From assembly GCA_964484185.1 (NCBI GenBank), contig CAZAEQ010000036.1, positions 1 to 43,411 on the forward strand: DNA of 43,411 bases, given 5' to 3'. Source of the DNA: F1-120-MAGs238 sp964484185 (lineage in GTDB: Bacteria; Planctomycetota; Phycisphaerae; Phycisphaerales; UBA1924). A program made the position numbers and the translations under genes. A model generated the notes under the pieces. The model saw only the letters and a program-made list of their open reading frames with translations, ran no database searches and was not told the origin of the DNA. Below, in pieces: positions 24,705 to 33,841 of the stretch. The first letter of the stretch is position 1. Each line of letters starts with the position of its first letter.

Positions 24705-25277
24705 ATGGCGGAAGAGGGGCTGCATAGTTTGCTTGCCAGGGCAGAATCGGGCGATCCCCGAGTCTCTGAGAATGCTTATGCCGAATTGCTGCGCATCGTG
24801 CGACTTTTGGTCAGGTCGGGAATGGGTGTCAAACTTCGCAATCACAGAGATTCTGGCGATGTCTGTCAGTCGATTGCGAGATCATTTGTGCAGGACCATC
24901 GAGCTCAGGCGATTAAGTTCAAATCTGAGGGCGAGTTGGTCGGGTATCTGAAGACCGTGGTGCGTTCCAAGCTCGCGACGCTGGCTCGAAGCGATGGGGC
25001 CACAAAACGCGGCGGCGGCGCGACGGCGTTGCCGTATCACGATGACTCGGTCGGTTCAGAATTCGCCACGCCCGGCGAAAACAGCGCGACCATTCGAACC
25101 AGTGATGCGATGAATGTGGTTCAGAGTCGATTGAGCGAAGATGATCTTGAGATCGCGCGGCTGCGGCTGGGTGGGCTCGACTGGGAACAGATTGCTGAAC
25201 GCATGGGGCAGGATTCGCAAGCCCTTCGCAAACGCTGGAGCCGACTTGTGTCTCGACTCGCCGCGGAATGTGAATAA
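24705..25277 (+). CDS. ECF-type RNA polymerase sigma factor (planctomycete kinase-linked type)
   Basis: This protein of about 190 residues resembles the planctomycete ECF factors. Region 2 is recognised by DSGDVCQSIARSFVQDHRAQ (the usual DIVQ motif) and KFKSEGELVGYLKTVVRSKL. Region 4 contains LSEDDLEIARLRLGGLDWEQIAERMGQDSQALRKRWSRLVSRL, with the helix-turn-helix. The start is taken as the ATG at 24705; an in-frame GTG at 24684 is possible. It is divergent from the Ser/Thr kinase and no anti-sigma gene is adjacent, which fits the group in which phosphorylation replaces an anti-sigma factor. Confidence 0.87.
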   Translation: MAEEGLHSLLARAESGDPRVSENAYAELLRIVRLLVRSGMGVKLRNHRDSGDVCQSIARSFVQDHRAQAIKFKSEGELVGYLKTVVRSKLATLARSDGATKRGGGATALPYHDDSVGSEFATPGENSATIRTSDAMNVVQSRLSEDDLEIARLRLGGLDWEQIAERMGQDSQALRKRWSRLVSRLAAECE

Positions 25278-25360
25278 CCTGCTCGCGGCAATCCCTCAAA
25301 GTCTGTACACTTGGCAATCGCCCCACTCCCACTTCGGTTGGGCGGCGTAGGAGTAGCACT

Positions 25361-26672
25361 TTGAAACTGGCCCTGCATTGGAAAATCTTGATTGGGTTGG
25401 CACTGGGCGTTGCGGTTGGACTCGCGTGCAACTTGTGGGGGCCAAGTCTGCGTGATGCGACTGGGCCAAGTATGTCCGGGGTAATCGATTTTATCATCAA
25501 CTTGAACCAGCTCATCGGCGACCTTTTTAAACGCTCGCTGCAGTTCATTGCTGTTCCGATCATCTTGTTTGCGATGATCCTGGCGATTTCATCGCTGGGT
25601 GACCTCAAGAAACTCGGCCGCATCGGCGGCAAGACAGTCGGCATTTTCGCTTGCACCGCATTCTTGAGTGTTGGGGTCGGTCTGACGCTGGTGAATGTGA
25701 TCCAACCTGGCGGCCCGAGATTTATTGGCGAAGAGGCACGCGCGAAACTGCTGGCGAGCACGCAATCTGAAACCGCGGGCAAATTGGTTGCGACATCCAA
25801 GAGCGTCAAGCCCTGGGACCTGGTACGCGAGATCGTGCCGACGAACCCCTTTGATGCGCTGTCGCGTGGCGACATGTTGCAGGTAGTGGTGTTTGCGCTG
25901 CTACTGGGAATTGCACTGAGTTTACTGCCGCGGGAACGGTCGGAACCGGTGTTCAAGGTGGTTGAGGGTCTAAACGAAGCGTTTATCATGATCGTCCGCG
26001 GCATCATGCATGTCGCGCCGCTCGGTGTGTTTTGTCTGGTGACGCCGATTGTCGGGAACCTGGGGTTTGATGTCCTGGCATCACTGGGCGCGTATTGCAT
26101 GACAGTGCTGCTGGGGCTGTTGATTATCCAGTTTCTCATCTATCCCCGGGGTGGTCAAGATTTTCTCCCGCATCCCCATCCGCACCTTCTTCCGCGGCAT
26201 TGCACAGGTGCAGATGGTGGCCTTCAGCAGTTCAAGTTCCGCGGCGACACTTCCCGTAACGATCCAGAACGTTCGCGATCGATTGGGAGTACCCGCGGAT
26301 ATCACGAGCTTTGTGTGTGCGATGGGCGCGAAGATCAATATGGATGGAACAGCGCTGATGCAGGCGGTGGCGACTGTCTTCCTGGCGCAGTTCTACTCGA
26401 TCGAATTGACAACAACGCAGCAGGCCTCAATCGTGTTCACTGCAGTGTTCTCGGCTATCGGCAGCCCGGGTATTCCATCCGGCGGCATGGTCATGCTGGT
26501 CATCGTGCTCAAGTCGGTCGGCGTGCCCGGAGATGGAATCGCGATGATTCTGGCAGTCGATAGAGTGCTGGATATGTGCCGCACGGTGGTAAATGTGACA
26601 GGAGATGCAGCGGTTGCGGTGGCGGTCGCAGGAACTGAGCGAAAGTTGGACGGTGTCGTAACCGGACGTTGA
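25361..26672 (+). pseudogene. gltP: Dicarboxylate/amino-acid:cation symporter, interrupted by a +1 frameshift
   Basis: The first frame (TTG start at 25361 with TAGGAG upstream) encodes the N-terminal two thirds of a DAACS-family glutamate/aspartate/dicarboxylate transporter. The frame then switches near 26143-26151 in the run TATCCCCGGGGTGG. Removing one base joins IIQFLIYP to VVKIFSRIPIRTFFRG in the other frame. The second part (to 26672) contains the serine-rich re-entrant loop AFSSSSSAATLPVT, the NMDGTA motif and the IGSPGIPSGG loop. The full length would be about 437 residues, normal for the family. Whether the shift is a sequencing error, a true pseudogene or recoding cannot be told here. 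Confidence 0.88.
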
Positions 26673-26802
26673 AATGGCCGCTGAGCCGTTAGTTATGCCG
26701 CAAAGTGTCTTTGACGTATGACGTTTTGTTACTTTCAGGGACTTTTCCTCCAGCGCGATAACTGTGCACTACTCCGTACTCTTTATGTTTCTACGGAGCA
26801 GT

Positions 26803-28182
26803 ATGATGACCGTTCGCGCCAGCCTTGTGAGATTGACAGTGCTGTGCGCGATCGCAGCGGCAGTTGCAGCTGGCGGTTGCATGTCGCAGCCGGTGGCCCC
26901 ACCACCAGAAGCGCCGCGTGTTATCGTGATTGTTGCTGATGGCGGCGAACCTATCAAGGCGGCCGAGCTTGATGAACTGACTCGCGCGTTTGCTGACCGC
27001 TTTGTAGGGATGATCTACTCGGCGTGCGATGAGGTTCGAAAAGACAATGCAGACCCAGCCCAACGTCGCGAGGCGCAGGTGTTCCTCGCCGATGCGGCAA
27101 GCAATATCTATGACATTGCCACCAATGCGGATGCATTCACGCGGCTGTTGGACCTTGTTGTCGTCACCAGACTGCTGAACCAGGTATGGGTAGATGATGG
27201 GCGAGCCACGGAAGTCTTTGGCGATCGCGCACCCGCGTTCGCGAAGGCGTTGCTTCATGCAAACACGGAGATCGGAACATTGGAGGCCAGGGTGCTGACG
27301 ACGGAGCAGGTCGCAGCCGTCGAAACACTTCTTGCGGAATGGCACAAAGAACATCCGGAGATGGTCCGCACATCGTTTGTCCGATTCTCAAACTTCGCGG
27401 TCGGCCGGGGCAAATCCGCGGCATCGGAAGTGCTCTCAGCAAGCGGTCTATTTTCGGAAGTCGGGAAAGCGGGACAGGCGGTCGATGAAGCACGGCTGCT
27501 GGGCGAGCGGGTGTTTTACCAATTCAAGCGCGAGCCAACATTGCTCCGCTGGCAGATCGCCGCGGCGAAAGACGAACTCCTGACCTCACCAGAACTGGTC
27601 GCCGCCCTGAAAGATGTGCACCGGCTGACCAATGAAGTTGAGAAAATGCCCGCGCACATCGCTGCCGAACGCGCTGCAATTGTTGATGCTGTTGATGCAC
27701 GATTGGAGCGTGCAGATGCGACAGTGGAAAAAGTGAATAAAGTTGTTGCAGAGGCAAGATTGCTTGCCGCAGAATTGGGGCCCGCAAGCCAATCGATCGA
27801 CCAGATGATCAAGTCGGCCGATGTCCTGTTCAATCGATACGACACCTGGAACCGCTGGGCCGCCGCAAAGGATCCGCGGCTGTTTCAGATTGGTGAGTAC
27901 ACGGAATTGGTGAAGGAAGGAGCAATCACCTCGCAGCGTCTGGACGAACTCGTAAAGTCTTCTGGGGGCCTGCTCGGTTCTCCCGACTGGCAAGCTCGTA
28001 TCAACGAGGTGAATCGGTCCGCAGATGGCCGCATTGAAATCGCGGTGGGGAAAAGCAGAGATTTGATGAACGAACTTTTCCGCCGCGTGTACTTGGCGAT
28101 CGGGCTGTTGTTTGTGATGCTGCTGTGCTATCGGGTGATATCGATCGCGCTGGCGCGGCGGTTGCTGCCCAAGTCTGTGTAA
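26803..28182 (+). CDS. Hypothetical lipoprotein with C-terminal membrane helix
   Basis: I do not recognise this family. The ATG at 26803 has CGGAGC upstream and gives a signal peptide ending VAAGGC (Cys 26). The mature part is almost entirely helical and charged. It includes a coiled-coil-like segment at about residues 260-330 (DVHRLTNEVEKMPAHIAAERAAI and ERADATVEKVNKVVAEARLLAAEL). One hydrophobic helix and a basic tail (YLAIGLLFVMLLCYRVISIALARRLL) end the protein. This topology would put a long helical domain in the periplasm between two membrane anchors. No neighbour suggests a role. Confidence 0.7.
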   Translation: MMTVRASLVRLTVLCAIAAAVAAGGCMSQPVAPPPEAPRVIVIVADGGEPIKAAELDELTRAFADRFVGMIYSACDEVRKDNADPAQRREAQVFLADAASNIYDIATNADAFTRLLDLVVVTRLLNQVWVDDGRATEVFGDRAPAFAKALLHANTEIGTLEARVLTTEQVAAVETLLAEWHKEHPEMVRTSFVRFSNFAVGRGKSAASEVLSASGLFSEVGKAGQAVDEARLLGERVFYQFKREPTLLRWQIAAAKDELLTSPELVAALKDVHRLTNEVEKMPAHIAAERAAIVDAVDARLERADATVEKVNKVVAEARLLAAELGPASQSIDQMIKSADVLFNRYDTWNRWAAAKDPRLFQIGEYTELVKEGAITSQRLDELVKSSGGLLGSPDWQARINEVNRSADGRIEIAVGKSRDLMNELFRRVYLAIGLLFVMLLCYRVISIALARRLLPKSV

Positions 28183-28294
28183 TCCCCAATCATCGGCCAG
28201 AAGTGGAATATCTTGAGCTTGTTGCCCAGCGACTCGTTGTTTACATCTACCGGTACGGCATTACCAAGAACTGCAACCACAGGGGATGCCGCAT

Positions 28295-28744
28295 TTAGCG
28301 AGGCACAATATCGGCGCGCATGAGAGTGATCTTCTTGATGGAGTCGACCTCCAGGTGGAAGTGCACGTGTATCGAATAATTGCCGCGAGCGAAACGGTCC
28401 CATGGGCCAAAAGCACCCAGGATTCCGTTGCTGATTCCGCCGCTCTTTTCTGGAGAACCGAATCGAGCAAGAACTTCCCGACGGCTAAATGCGAAGGGCA
28501 GATCTTGAATGCCTTCCGTGAAGCATCGAGATTCGTCGGAGAAGAAAAAGATGCAGCTAACATTGTCCTCTTCGTCACAAATGAAGGACATTCCATTGTG
28601 GGTGAAAACATAGTCAATGCGCAGCTTCTCAAGATCGGTATCAACAGCTCTTTTGACTGTCCAGTTCCTGAATGGAAGTTCTGCCAGCAAGTCCGAAGCA
28701 TTCCTGTCTAAGTAGCTTGCAAGCATTTCGGTTGTTAGGGCCAT
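28295..28744 (-). CDS. Hypothetical protein, immunity-protein-like
   Basis: This 149-residue protein has a compact alpha/beta pattern. Its features are FICDEEDNVSCIFFF, DLPFAFSRREVLARFGSPEKSGG, and the C-terminal SIHVHFHLEVDSIKKITLMRADIVP. I have seen this general pattern in small unnamed proteins sometimes called immunity-like. No toxin gene is adjacent, so the label is tentative. It lies on the minus strand after a short gap from the CHAD/unknown pair. Confidence 0.6.
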   Translation of the reverse strand: MALTTEMLASYLDRNASDLLAELPFRNWTVKRAVDTDLEKLRIDYVFTHNGMSFICDEEDNVSCIFFFSDESRCFTEGIQDLPFAFSRREVLARFGSPEKSGGISNGILGAFGPWDRFARGNYSIHVHFHLEVDSIKKITLMRADIVPR

Positions 28745-28848
28745 CGGTTCCTCATAAGACCGGGTTCATGAATACACCCTCGCAACCGCACGCGCCACAG
28801 GTGGTAGTAGGAACAAGTATCCATCGGATTATCATTCAGCGCATTCCA

Positions 28849-29334
28849 TCAGTGCCTCTCGAGCTCTCTCGCCCGACTTCTAATGAACCGAAGAAGCTTT
28901 TGCCGTACGGGCTGCTCAGCAAGACTCTCCATCACTTTGAGGCTCCCCGAGGCATCCTCCAATTTTCCGACTTCAGCACATGCGACGCAAATATGAACTG
29001 GAAGCCAACGAGTGCTTGCAATTCCAGACCTCCACAACACTTCATTCTTGCCGAGCAGCGCGAAGCACTTCATCGACTCACCGAAATCAAGAACTGGTGG
29101 AAGCCATTCTTTGAGCTGTATCGCAAACCTGGGCATTGCGGAGAGAAATGCTCTCTCACTTCTTGCGACCCAATTATCAAGCCCACCCCGCCCACCGACG
29201 CTGTGCAGAGCATCAAACAATACTACAGCGCTCCAATCCTCGTCTAACTGCTCCGCAAGGTCTCCGAGAGCAGTTCGAACTCGCTCAGCAAGCTGCCGTG
29301 CGGCCGATGAGTGGTTCAACAATCCTGGCGACAT
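28849..29334 (-). CDS. Hypothetical protein, possibly the frameshifted C-terminal part of the CHAD protein
   Basis: This 161-residue frame begins 50 bases inside the CHAD gene in another frame. Its first part, RQLAERVRTALGDLAEQLDEDWSAVVLFDAL, reads like the late helices of a CHAD domain and continues the truncated RDVARIVEPLIGR of the CHAD frame. The rest (LKEWLPPVLDFGESMKCF and following) is helical but not recognised. It may therefore be the other half of a split gene rather than an independent protein. If independent, its ATG at 29334 lies within CHAD coding sequence. Confidence 0.45.
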   Translation of the reverse strand: MSPGLLNHSSAARQLAERVRTALGDLAEQLDEDWSAVVLFDALHSVGGRGGLDNWVARSERAFLSAMPRFAIQLKEWLPPVLDFGESMKCFALLGKNEVLWRSGIASTRWLPVHICVACAEVGKLEDASGSLKVMESLAEQPVRQKLLRFIRSRARELERH

Positions 29335-29920
29335 CGCGGAGTCGTTTTATGCTGAGGCGCGTGCGATGCATGGCTTCTGCCGAATCCGATTCCAAAGCCA
29401 GCTTCTGAGCGCGAGCAATGCAGCTTTTCAGCACACGCTTGATGGTCGCTCGGGAAAGCTCTTCCGCGTTTAAACGCTTTCGCAGTTTTTCGGGAAGAGT
29501 AGAGACCCGCCTGCGGCCCACCTCCCGCTTGAGTTCTTTGAGTGCATCATTTCTCGTGGTCTCAAGATACTTCTCAAGAAACGCACATGCAGGCTTCGCA
29601 GCACAATCCAGCGGCGCGGCGATGCGTCGAACCAACTCGCGAGCGACATCCATATCGCGGACATCGCCAGCGCGTTTCCGAGCTTTGCGTGTTATCTTGT
29701 AGACATTGTGATATGGGCTGGAGCGAGAATCGGCTTGCAGCAGTTCAGTGAGACCCGCTTCCATTCTGCGGCTGCCGGTCCTGAATTTGTGGACATCGTT
29801 CTTGTTACTTTTGCCCGATGCGATGCGCTCGATGCGTTTGGAAAAATCCTGCAACATCTCGGTACATGCGCGGCCCAGATTGAGAACCTCTGCGGGTCTG
29901 GCAGGTCTGCGACGTTGCAT
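29285..29920 (-). CDS. CHAD domain-containing protein
   Basis: This 211-residue frame has the conserved histidine and basic residues of the CHAD fold (a helical domain binding polyphosphate). They occur in DVHKFRTGSRRMEAGLTEL, then KRAGDVRDMDVARELV and MHRTRLSIKRLRDVARIVEPL. CHAD proteins localise to polyphosphate granules in some bacteria. The frame ends soon after the second HxxR...KRLR block, earlier than usual. The following frame seems to carry its remaining helices, so a frameshift near 29300 is suspected. The start ATG is at 29920. Confidence 0.85.
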   Translation of the reverse strand: MQRRRPARPAEVLNLGRACTEMLQDFSKRIERIASGKSNKNDVHKFRTGSRRMEAGLTELLQADSRSSPYHNVYKITRKARKRAGDVRDMDVARELVRRIAAPLDCAAKPACAFLEKYLETTRNDALKELKREVGRRRVSTLPEKLRKRLNAEELSRATIKRVLKSCIARAQKLALESDSAEAMHRTRLSIKRLRDVARIVEPLIGRTAAC

Positions 29921-30009
29921 ACCGAATTATAGATATGCAGCAACAGCAGTCGCCTGAGCACATCTGCTCAAAGGCCTATCGCTATACAGCCGCAATTACT
30001 AAGATTTTA

Positions 30010-30855
30010 CTACTTGCCGGCGTAGTCGATCATTCGGGCAATCTCATTCCTCAGCTGACTCCGCGGCACAACGCGATCAACAAAGCCCGCTTTCTTCAGG
30101 AACTCGGAACGCTGGAATCCTTCGGGCAATTCCTGGCGGATTGTTTGCTGAATCACTCGTGGGCCTGCGAACCCGATGAGGGCGTTGGGCTCAGCGATGA
30201 TGAGATCGCCGAGCATTGCAAATGATGCGGTGACGCCGCCGGTTGTGGGATCTGTGAGTACTGAGATAAACAGGCCGCCGGCATCGTCGTAACGTGCGAG
30301 GGCGGCCGAGGTCTTGGCCATCTGCATCAGGCTCAGGCCCGCTTCCTGCATGCGTGCGCCGCCGGAGCCGGAGACGATGATGAGGGGAAGGTTGGAGCGG
30401 GTGGCTTCTTCGATCGCGCGAGTGATTGTCTCGCCGACCACTGAACCCATCGAACCCATCATGAAATCGAGGTCGAGCACCACGAGCATGACTTCGCGAC
30501 CCTTGACGAATCCGCGGCCTGCTTTGATGGCATCTTTCTGGCCGCTCTTGAGCTGTTCAGCGCGGATGCGGTCTGGGTATGCCTTGAGGTCTCTGAATTT
30601 CAGCGGATCGGTTGCTTCGAGATTGCTGAACATTTCCTGGAATGTGTCGGGGTCGCAGATCTGTGCGACGCGTTCGAGAGCCCCGATGCGGAAGTGATGC
30701 TGGCAATCTGGGCAAACATCGAGATTGTTCTCGAGTTGCTGCTTGTACAGCATGTGAGCACATGAGGGACAACGAAGCCAGAGTCCTTCTGGGATCGATG
30801 CCTTCTTCTTGTCAGCGAATACATCGCTCCAAGTTCTTGATACTGTTTTGCTCAT
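30010..30855 (-). CDS. accD: Acetyl-CoA carboxylase carboxyltransferase subunit beta
   Basis: This 281-residue subunit forms malonyl-CoA with AccA in fatty-acid synthesis. The N-terminal zinc ribbon is WLRCPSCAHMLYKQQLENNL plus CPDCQHH (four Cys). Then come DFMMGSMGSVVGE and the crotonase-like SGSGGARMQEAGLSLMQMAKTSAA, which bind acetyl-CoA and biotin. The C-terminal ALIGFAGPRVIQQTI is typical. The ATG at 30855 has GGAAGGAA upstream. The partner gene accA is not in the window. Confidence 0.96.
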   Translation of the reverse strand: MSKTVSRTWSDVFADKKKASIPEGLWLRCPSCAHMLYKQQLENNLDVCPDCQHHFRIGALERVAQICDPDTFQEMFSNLEATDPLKFRDLKAYPDRIRAEQLKSGQKDAIKAGRGFVKGREVMLVVLDLDFMMGSMGSVVGETITRAIEEATRSNLPLIIVSGSGGARMQEAGLSLMQMAKTSAALARYDDAGGLFISVLTDPTTGGVTASFAMLGDLIIAEPNALIGFAGPRVIQQTIRQELPEGFQRSEFLKKAGFVDRVVPRSQLRNEIARMIDYAGK

Positions 30856-30937
30856 GGATTCCTTCCTGGTTCGAGGCTCTGACGGCAGGTGCGGTTTCCC
30901 GCGACTGCTGCACCAAAGGCCAACTCTCCGAAACGCC

Positions 30938-31549
30938 TTAGCGCGTTCCTATCACAGTAGTACGATACCTTAAATCGGCTGCTTCTACCGAAAGCCATTC
31001 GACACAGGGGCTATTTGCAACCAGATCCCAAACACCGGTAAGTGCTTCGTTACGAAGTTTGGAACGGACCAATGCCAAAGCAATGGGCCGCAGAATGACA
31101 GCTATTCCTTGGGAACCCTTGCTTCCGATTCCAGAGGTCAGGGCTTTCAAGATACGTTTTTGAGCTTCTTCAAATGGCTCAGCATCCGGCGGCACGATGC
31201 TGGCCGGGTCATCTTTCCAGGCGCGATAGACGGAGCCGAAGCGGGCTTCGAGTTCTTCTTCGCGCTGGCCTTCCCAGAGTCCCAGACTTGGCTCGGCCAG
31301 GCCTTCGATTGACTTGATTTTCGAGTTTCCAAGCCGCTGAGAGACAATTGCGGCAGTTGCCTTACAGGCATCATCTGGTCCGCAAAGGACGAGTGCGACT
31401 TTGGTATTTGCGAGCTTTGAGCAATCTGCCTGGGCGGCCTTGCGGCCCTCTTCGCAGAGGGGCAGGTCAGCGCATCCCTGGACGCGGCCTTGGCAATCCC
31501 AATCAGTGAGTCCAGATCGGACAAGCAGCAATGATGTTCGATCACCCAT
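30938..31549 (-). CDS. Histidine phosphatase superfamily protein lacking catalytic histidines
   Basis: The fold is that of phosphoglycerate-mutase-like phosphatases: TSLLLVRSGLTDWDCQGRVQG, then ADLPLCEEGRKAAQ, EGLAEPSLGLWEGQREEELEARF and the late strand IAVILRPIALALVRSKL. In active enzymes the first block reads RHGET and the later one contains HGG. Here these positions are RSGLT and RPIAL, so neither catalytic His is present and hydrolysis seems impossible. The ATG at 31549 matches the usual start for the fold; a GTG at 31609 would add 20 residues. It lies just upstream of accD on the same strand. Confidence 0.8.
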   Translation of the reverse strand: MGDRTSLLLVRSGLTDWDCQGRVQGCADLPLCEEGRKAAQADCSKLANTKVALVLCGPDDACKATAAIVSQRLGNSKIKSIEGLAEPSLGLWEGQREEELEARFGSVYRAWKDDPASIVPPDAEPFEEAQKRILKALTSGIGSKGSQGIAVILRPIALALVRSKLRNEALTGVWDLVANSPCVEWLSVEAADLRYRTTVIGTR

Positions 31550-31853
31550 TGTGAGGCTGGGGCTACCAGCAACTCCCGCCGCGACGTTTCGAATATTGGC
31601 GTCCTGCACCGTTCGCGGCCGGGCAGGATGAACGAGTAGTCTAGCACATCGGGCAGAAACCGCGCGTGCTTGGACTAGGTCTTAGATGCTAAATCGGGGG
31701 TCGTGATACCTAATACACACCTAAATTTCGTGCCGTTCGGGTGTTACCGGAGGCAAACCCCCTGAGGTTGGGGTACAGGAACTGCGCACGAGGCGAGGTT
31801 ATCGCACTGGCGGTTGACACCTGACAAGAGTCCAACCGGCAATACTTTGGCTT
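31550..31853. other. Intergenic region between the phosphatase-like gene and recQ
   Basis: This 304-base divergent gap contains no gene. A TTGACA hexamer at 31814-31819 lies upstream of the recQ start and may be a -35 box, but no good -10 box is found at the right spacing. Stop codons in all plus frames and no hairpin with a T-run are seen. Confidence 0.5.
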
Positions 31854-33818
31854 ATGGAAGGTGAACGAGCCCAATTTGAATATGCAGAAGGTGTGCGCGA
31901 GGTACTGCACCAGTATTGGGGATTCGATCAACTGAGGCCGTTGCAGGGTGAATCGATTGCGGCGACTCTAGCCGGACGGGATTCGGTCACGATCCTGCCG
32001 ACCGGGGGTGGGAAGTCTTTGTGCTTTCAGGTACCGGCTCTGGTCAGTGGAAAGTTGACCCTGGTGGTGTCACCCCTGATCGCGTTGATGCAGGACCAGG
32101 TTGCTGGATTGAAGTTGGCGGGAGTTCCCGCGGCGGCGATGCACGGGAACATTAGTCCGCAGGAACGCGGCGAGATTCGGGACGACTTGCGGAATGGGAA
32201 ATTGAAGTTGTTGCTCGCCGCGCCCGAGCGGATTTTGATGCCGGACTTTCTTTCGTTTGTGAGTCGATTGAATATCGGACATATCGCGATTGATGAGTCG
32301 CACTGCATTAGTCAATGGGGACATGACTTCCGGCCGGAGTATCGGCGGCTGCGGGAATTGCGGGATGTCTTACCGCGGATTGCGATGGGGGCGTATACGG
32401 CGACTGCTACGCCGCGGGTGAAACATGACATTGTGGAGCAGTTGGGGCTGCGCGATCCGGCGATTTTTGTGGGGTCGTTTGATCGGCCGAATTTGACGTA
32501 TCGCGTTGTGCCGCGGATGAGTGCCGTGAAGCAGGTGGTTGAAGCGCTGCAGCGGCATGAGGGGCGGGCGGCGATTGTGTATTGCATCAGTCGGCGTGAT
32601 ACTGAGGAAATGGCGGCCGCGCTGAAGGCTGCGAAGATCCATGCGGCGGCGTATCACGCTGGGTTGAAGCCAGAGCAACGCAGCAAAGTGAGCGATCATT
32701 TCAAGAGTGAGCGGCTGGACGTTGTGTGTGCGACGGTGGCGTTTGGAATGGGAATTGACCGCGGCGATGTGCGGTGCGTGGTGCATGCGGCGATGCCCAA
32801 GTCGATTGAGCATTATCAGCAGGAGACGGGGCGGGCGGGACGAGATGGATTGCCGGCGGAGTGTTTACTGCTGTATTCCTCGGCAGATTTCCAGAAGTGG
32901 AAGATGCTGATGGAGCGCGGGGCGGAAGAGTCTGAGGCTGAAGATGCAAAAGAAATGCTGCCGGGGCAGCTCGCACTTTTGACCCAGATTCAGCGGTTTG
33001 CATCTTCGATGACGTGTCGCCATCGGGCGTTGACTGAGTACTTTGGACAGGAATACACCAAGGGTCTCTGCGGCGCGTGCGATTGTTGCCTGGCGGAACT
33101 TGAGCCGATTGCGGATGCGCAGGACACTGCCCGCAAGATTATTTCGTGTGTGGTGCGTGTCGGTCAGAGCTTTGGGGCTGCGCACGTCGCCGATGTTCTG
33201 CTTGGGTCAAAGGCAGCGCCGATTGTGAACCGCGGGCATCATGAGTTGAGCACGCACGGGTTGCTGAAAGGCATGCGGCGGGATCTGGTTTTGAGCTGTA
33301 TTAATCAGCTGGTGGATTCAGGCGACCTGGTGCGCAGTGAGGGGCAGTATCCGATTTTGCAGATGGGGCATGCAGCGCAGGAAGTTTTGCGCAATGAGCG
33401 CATGATCTCGCTGGTGAAGCCCAAGAGTGTGTCGGCGACTGAGCAGCGGAAGATTGAGGCGAAGGTCGAAGCCGCCCCACTTACCGATGCTGAGCGGGCG
33501 TTGTTTGAAGCATTGCGCGTGTTGCGGCGCGAGATTGCGGATGAGCGGAAGTTGCCGGCGTTCCTTATCTTCTCGGATGCGACGCTGGAAGAAATCAGCC
33601 GGATGCGGCCGGGGTCTACAGAGAAGCTGATGCTGGTGCATGGCGTGGGCGTGAAGAAGGCGGCGGATTTTGGGCGGCGGATTGTGGAGTTTGTCGGGGA
33701 GTATTGCCGCGGAAATGGGCTGGATTTGGATCCCAGAGTTGAGGCAACGCGGCCTGCGCCCACGGTTGCGGTGAAGACGTATTTCAAGCATGAGCAGGTG
33801 CGTGGGCGGCGGCGGTAG
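31854..33818 (+). CDS. recQ: ATP-dependent DNA helicase RecQ
   Basis: This 654-residue superfamily 2 helicase unwinds DNA 3' to 5' during recombination repair. Motif 0 is FDQLRPLQGESI, Walker A is PTGGGKSLCFQ, motif II is DESHCISQWGHDFRPEY and motif VI is QETGRAGRDG. The RecQ zinc site (CRHRALTEYFG, then CGACDCC) and a winged-helix region follow, and an HRDC domain is at the C-terminus (about residues 540-620). The first conserved block begins about 15 residues after the ATG at 31854. A small unknown gene and a ROK-family gene follow on the same strand. Confidence 0.96.
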   Translation: MEGERAQFEYAEGVREVLHQYWGFDQLRPLQGESIAATLAGRDSVTILPTGGGKSLCFQVPALVSGKLTLVVSPLIALMQDQVAGLKLAGVPAAAMHGNISPQERGEIRDDLRNGKLKLLLAAPERILMPDFLSFVSRLNIGHIAIDESHCISQWGHDFRPEYRRLRELRDVLPRIAMGAYTATATPRVKHDIVEQLGLRDPAIFVGSFDRPNLTYRVVPRMSAVKQVVEALQRHEGRAAIVYCISRRDTEEMAAALKAAKIHAAAYHAGLKPEQRSKVSDHFKSERLDVVCATVAFGMGIDRGDVRCVVHAAMPKSIEHYQQETGRAGRDGLPAECLLLYSSADFQKWKMLMERGAEESEAEDAKEMLPGQLALLTQIQRFASSMTCRHRALTEYFGQEYTKGLCGACDCCLAELEPIADAQDTARKIISCVVRVGQSFGAAHVADVLLGSKAAPIVNRGHHELSTHGLLKGMRRDLVLSCINQLVDSGDLVRSEGQYPILQMGHAAQEVLRNERMISLVKPKSVSATEQRKIEAKVEAAPLTDAERALFEALRVLRREIADERKLPAFLIFSDATLEEISRMRPGSTEKLMLVHGVGVKKAADFGRRIVEFVGEYCRGNGLDLDPRVEATRPAPTVAVKTYFKHEQVRGRRR

Positions 33819-33841
33819 AAGGCGAAGGCATATCCTGCTGC

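Noticed and set aside
24919..26139. A 406-residue open frame on the minus strand
   Set aside because: It lies antisense to the ECF sigma and symporter genes, both of which have clear domain motifs. Its composition is low-complexity Ser/Arg/Pro, typical of a shadow frame.
26143..26151. Programmed ribosomal frameshift in the symporter
   Set aside because: No slippery heptamer with downstream pseudoknot is evident; a single-base assembly or sequencing error is simpler.
28672..29247. Plus-strand frame of 191 residues
   Set aside because: It overlaps two minus-strand genes in antisense and shows no domain or signal. The minus frames are more protein-like.
29935..30225. Plus-strand frame of 96 residues overlapping the end of accD
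   Set aside because: It is antisense to accD over most of its length, and its residues there mirror the coding sequence of that gene.
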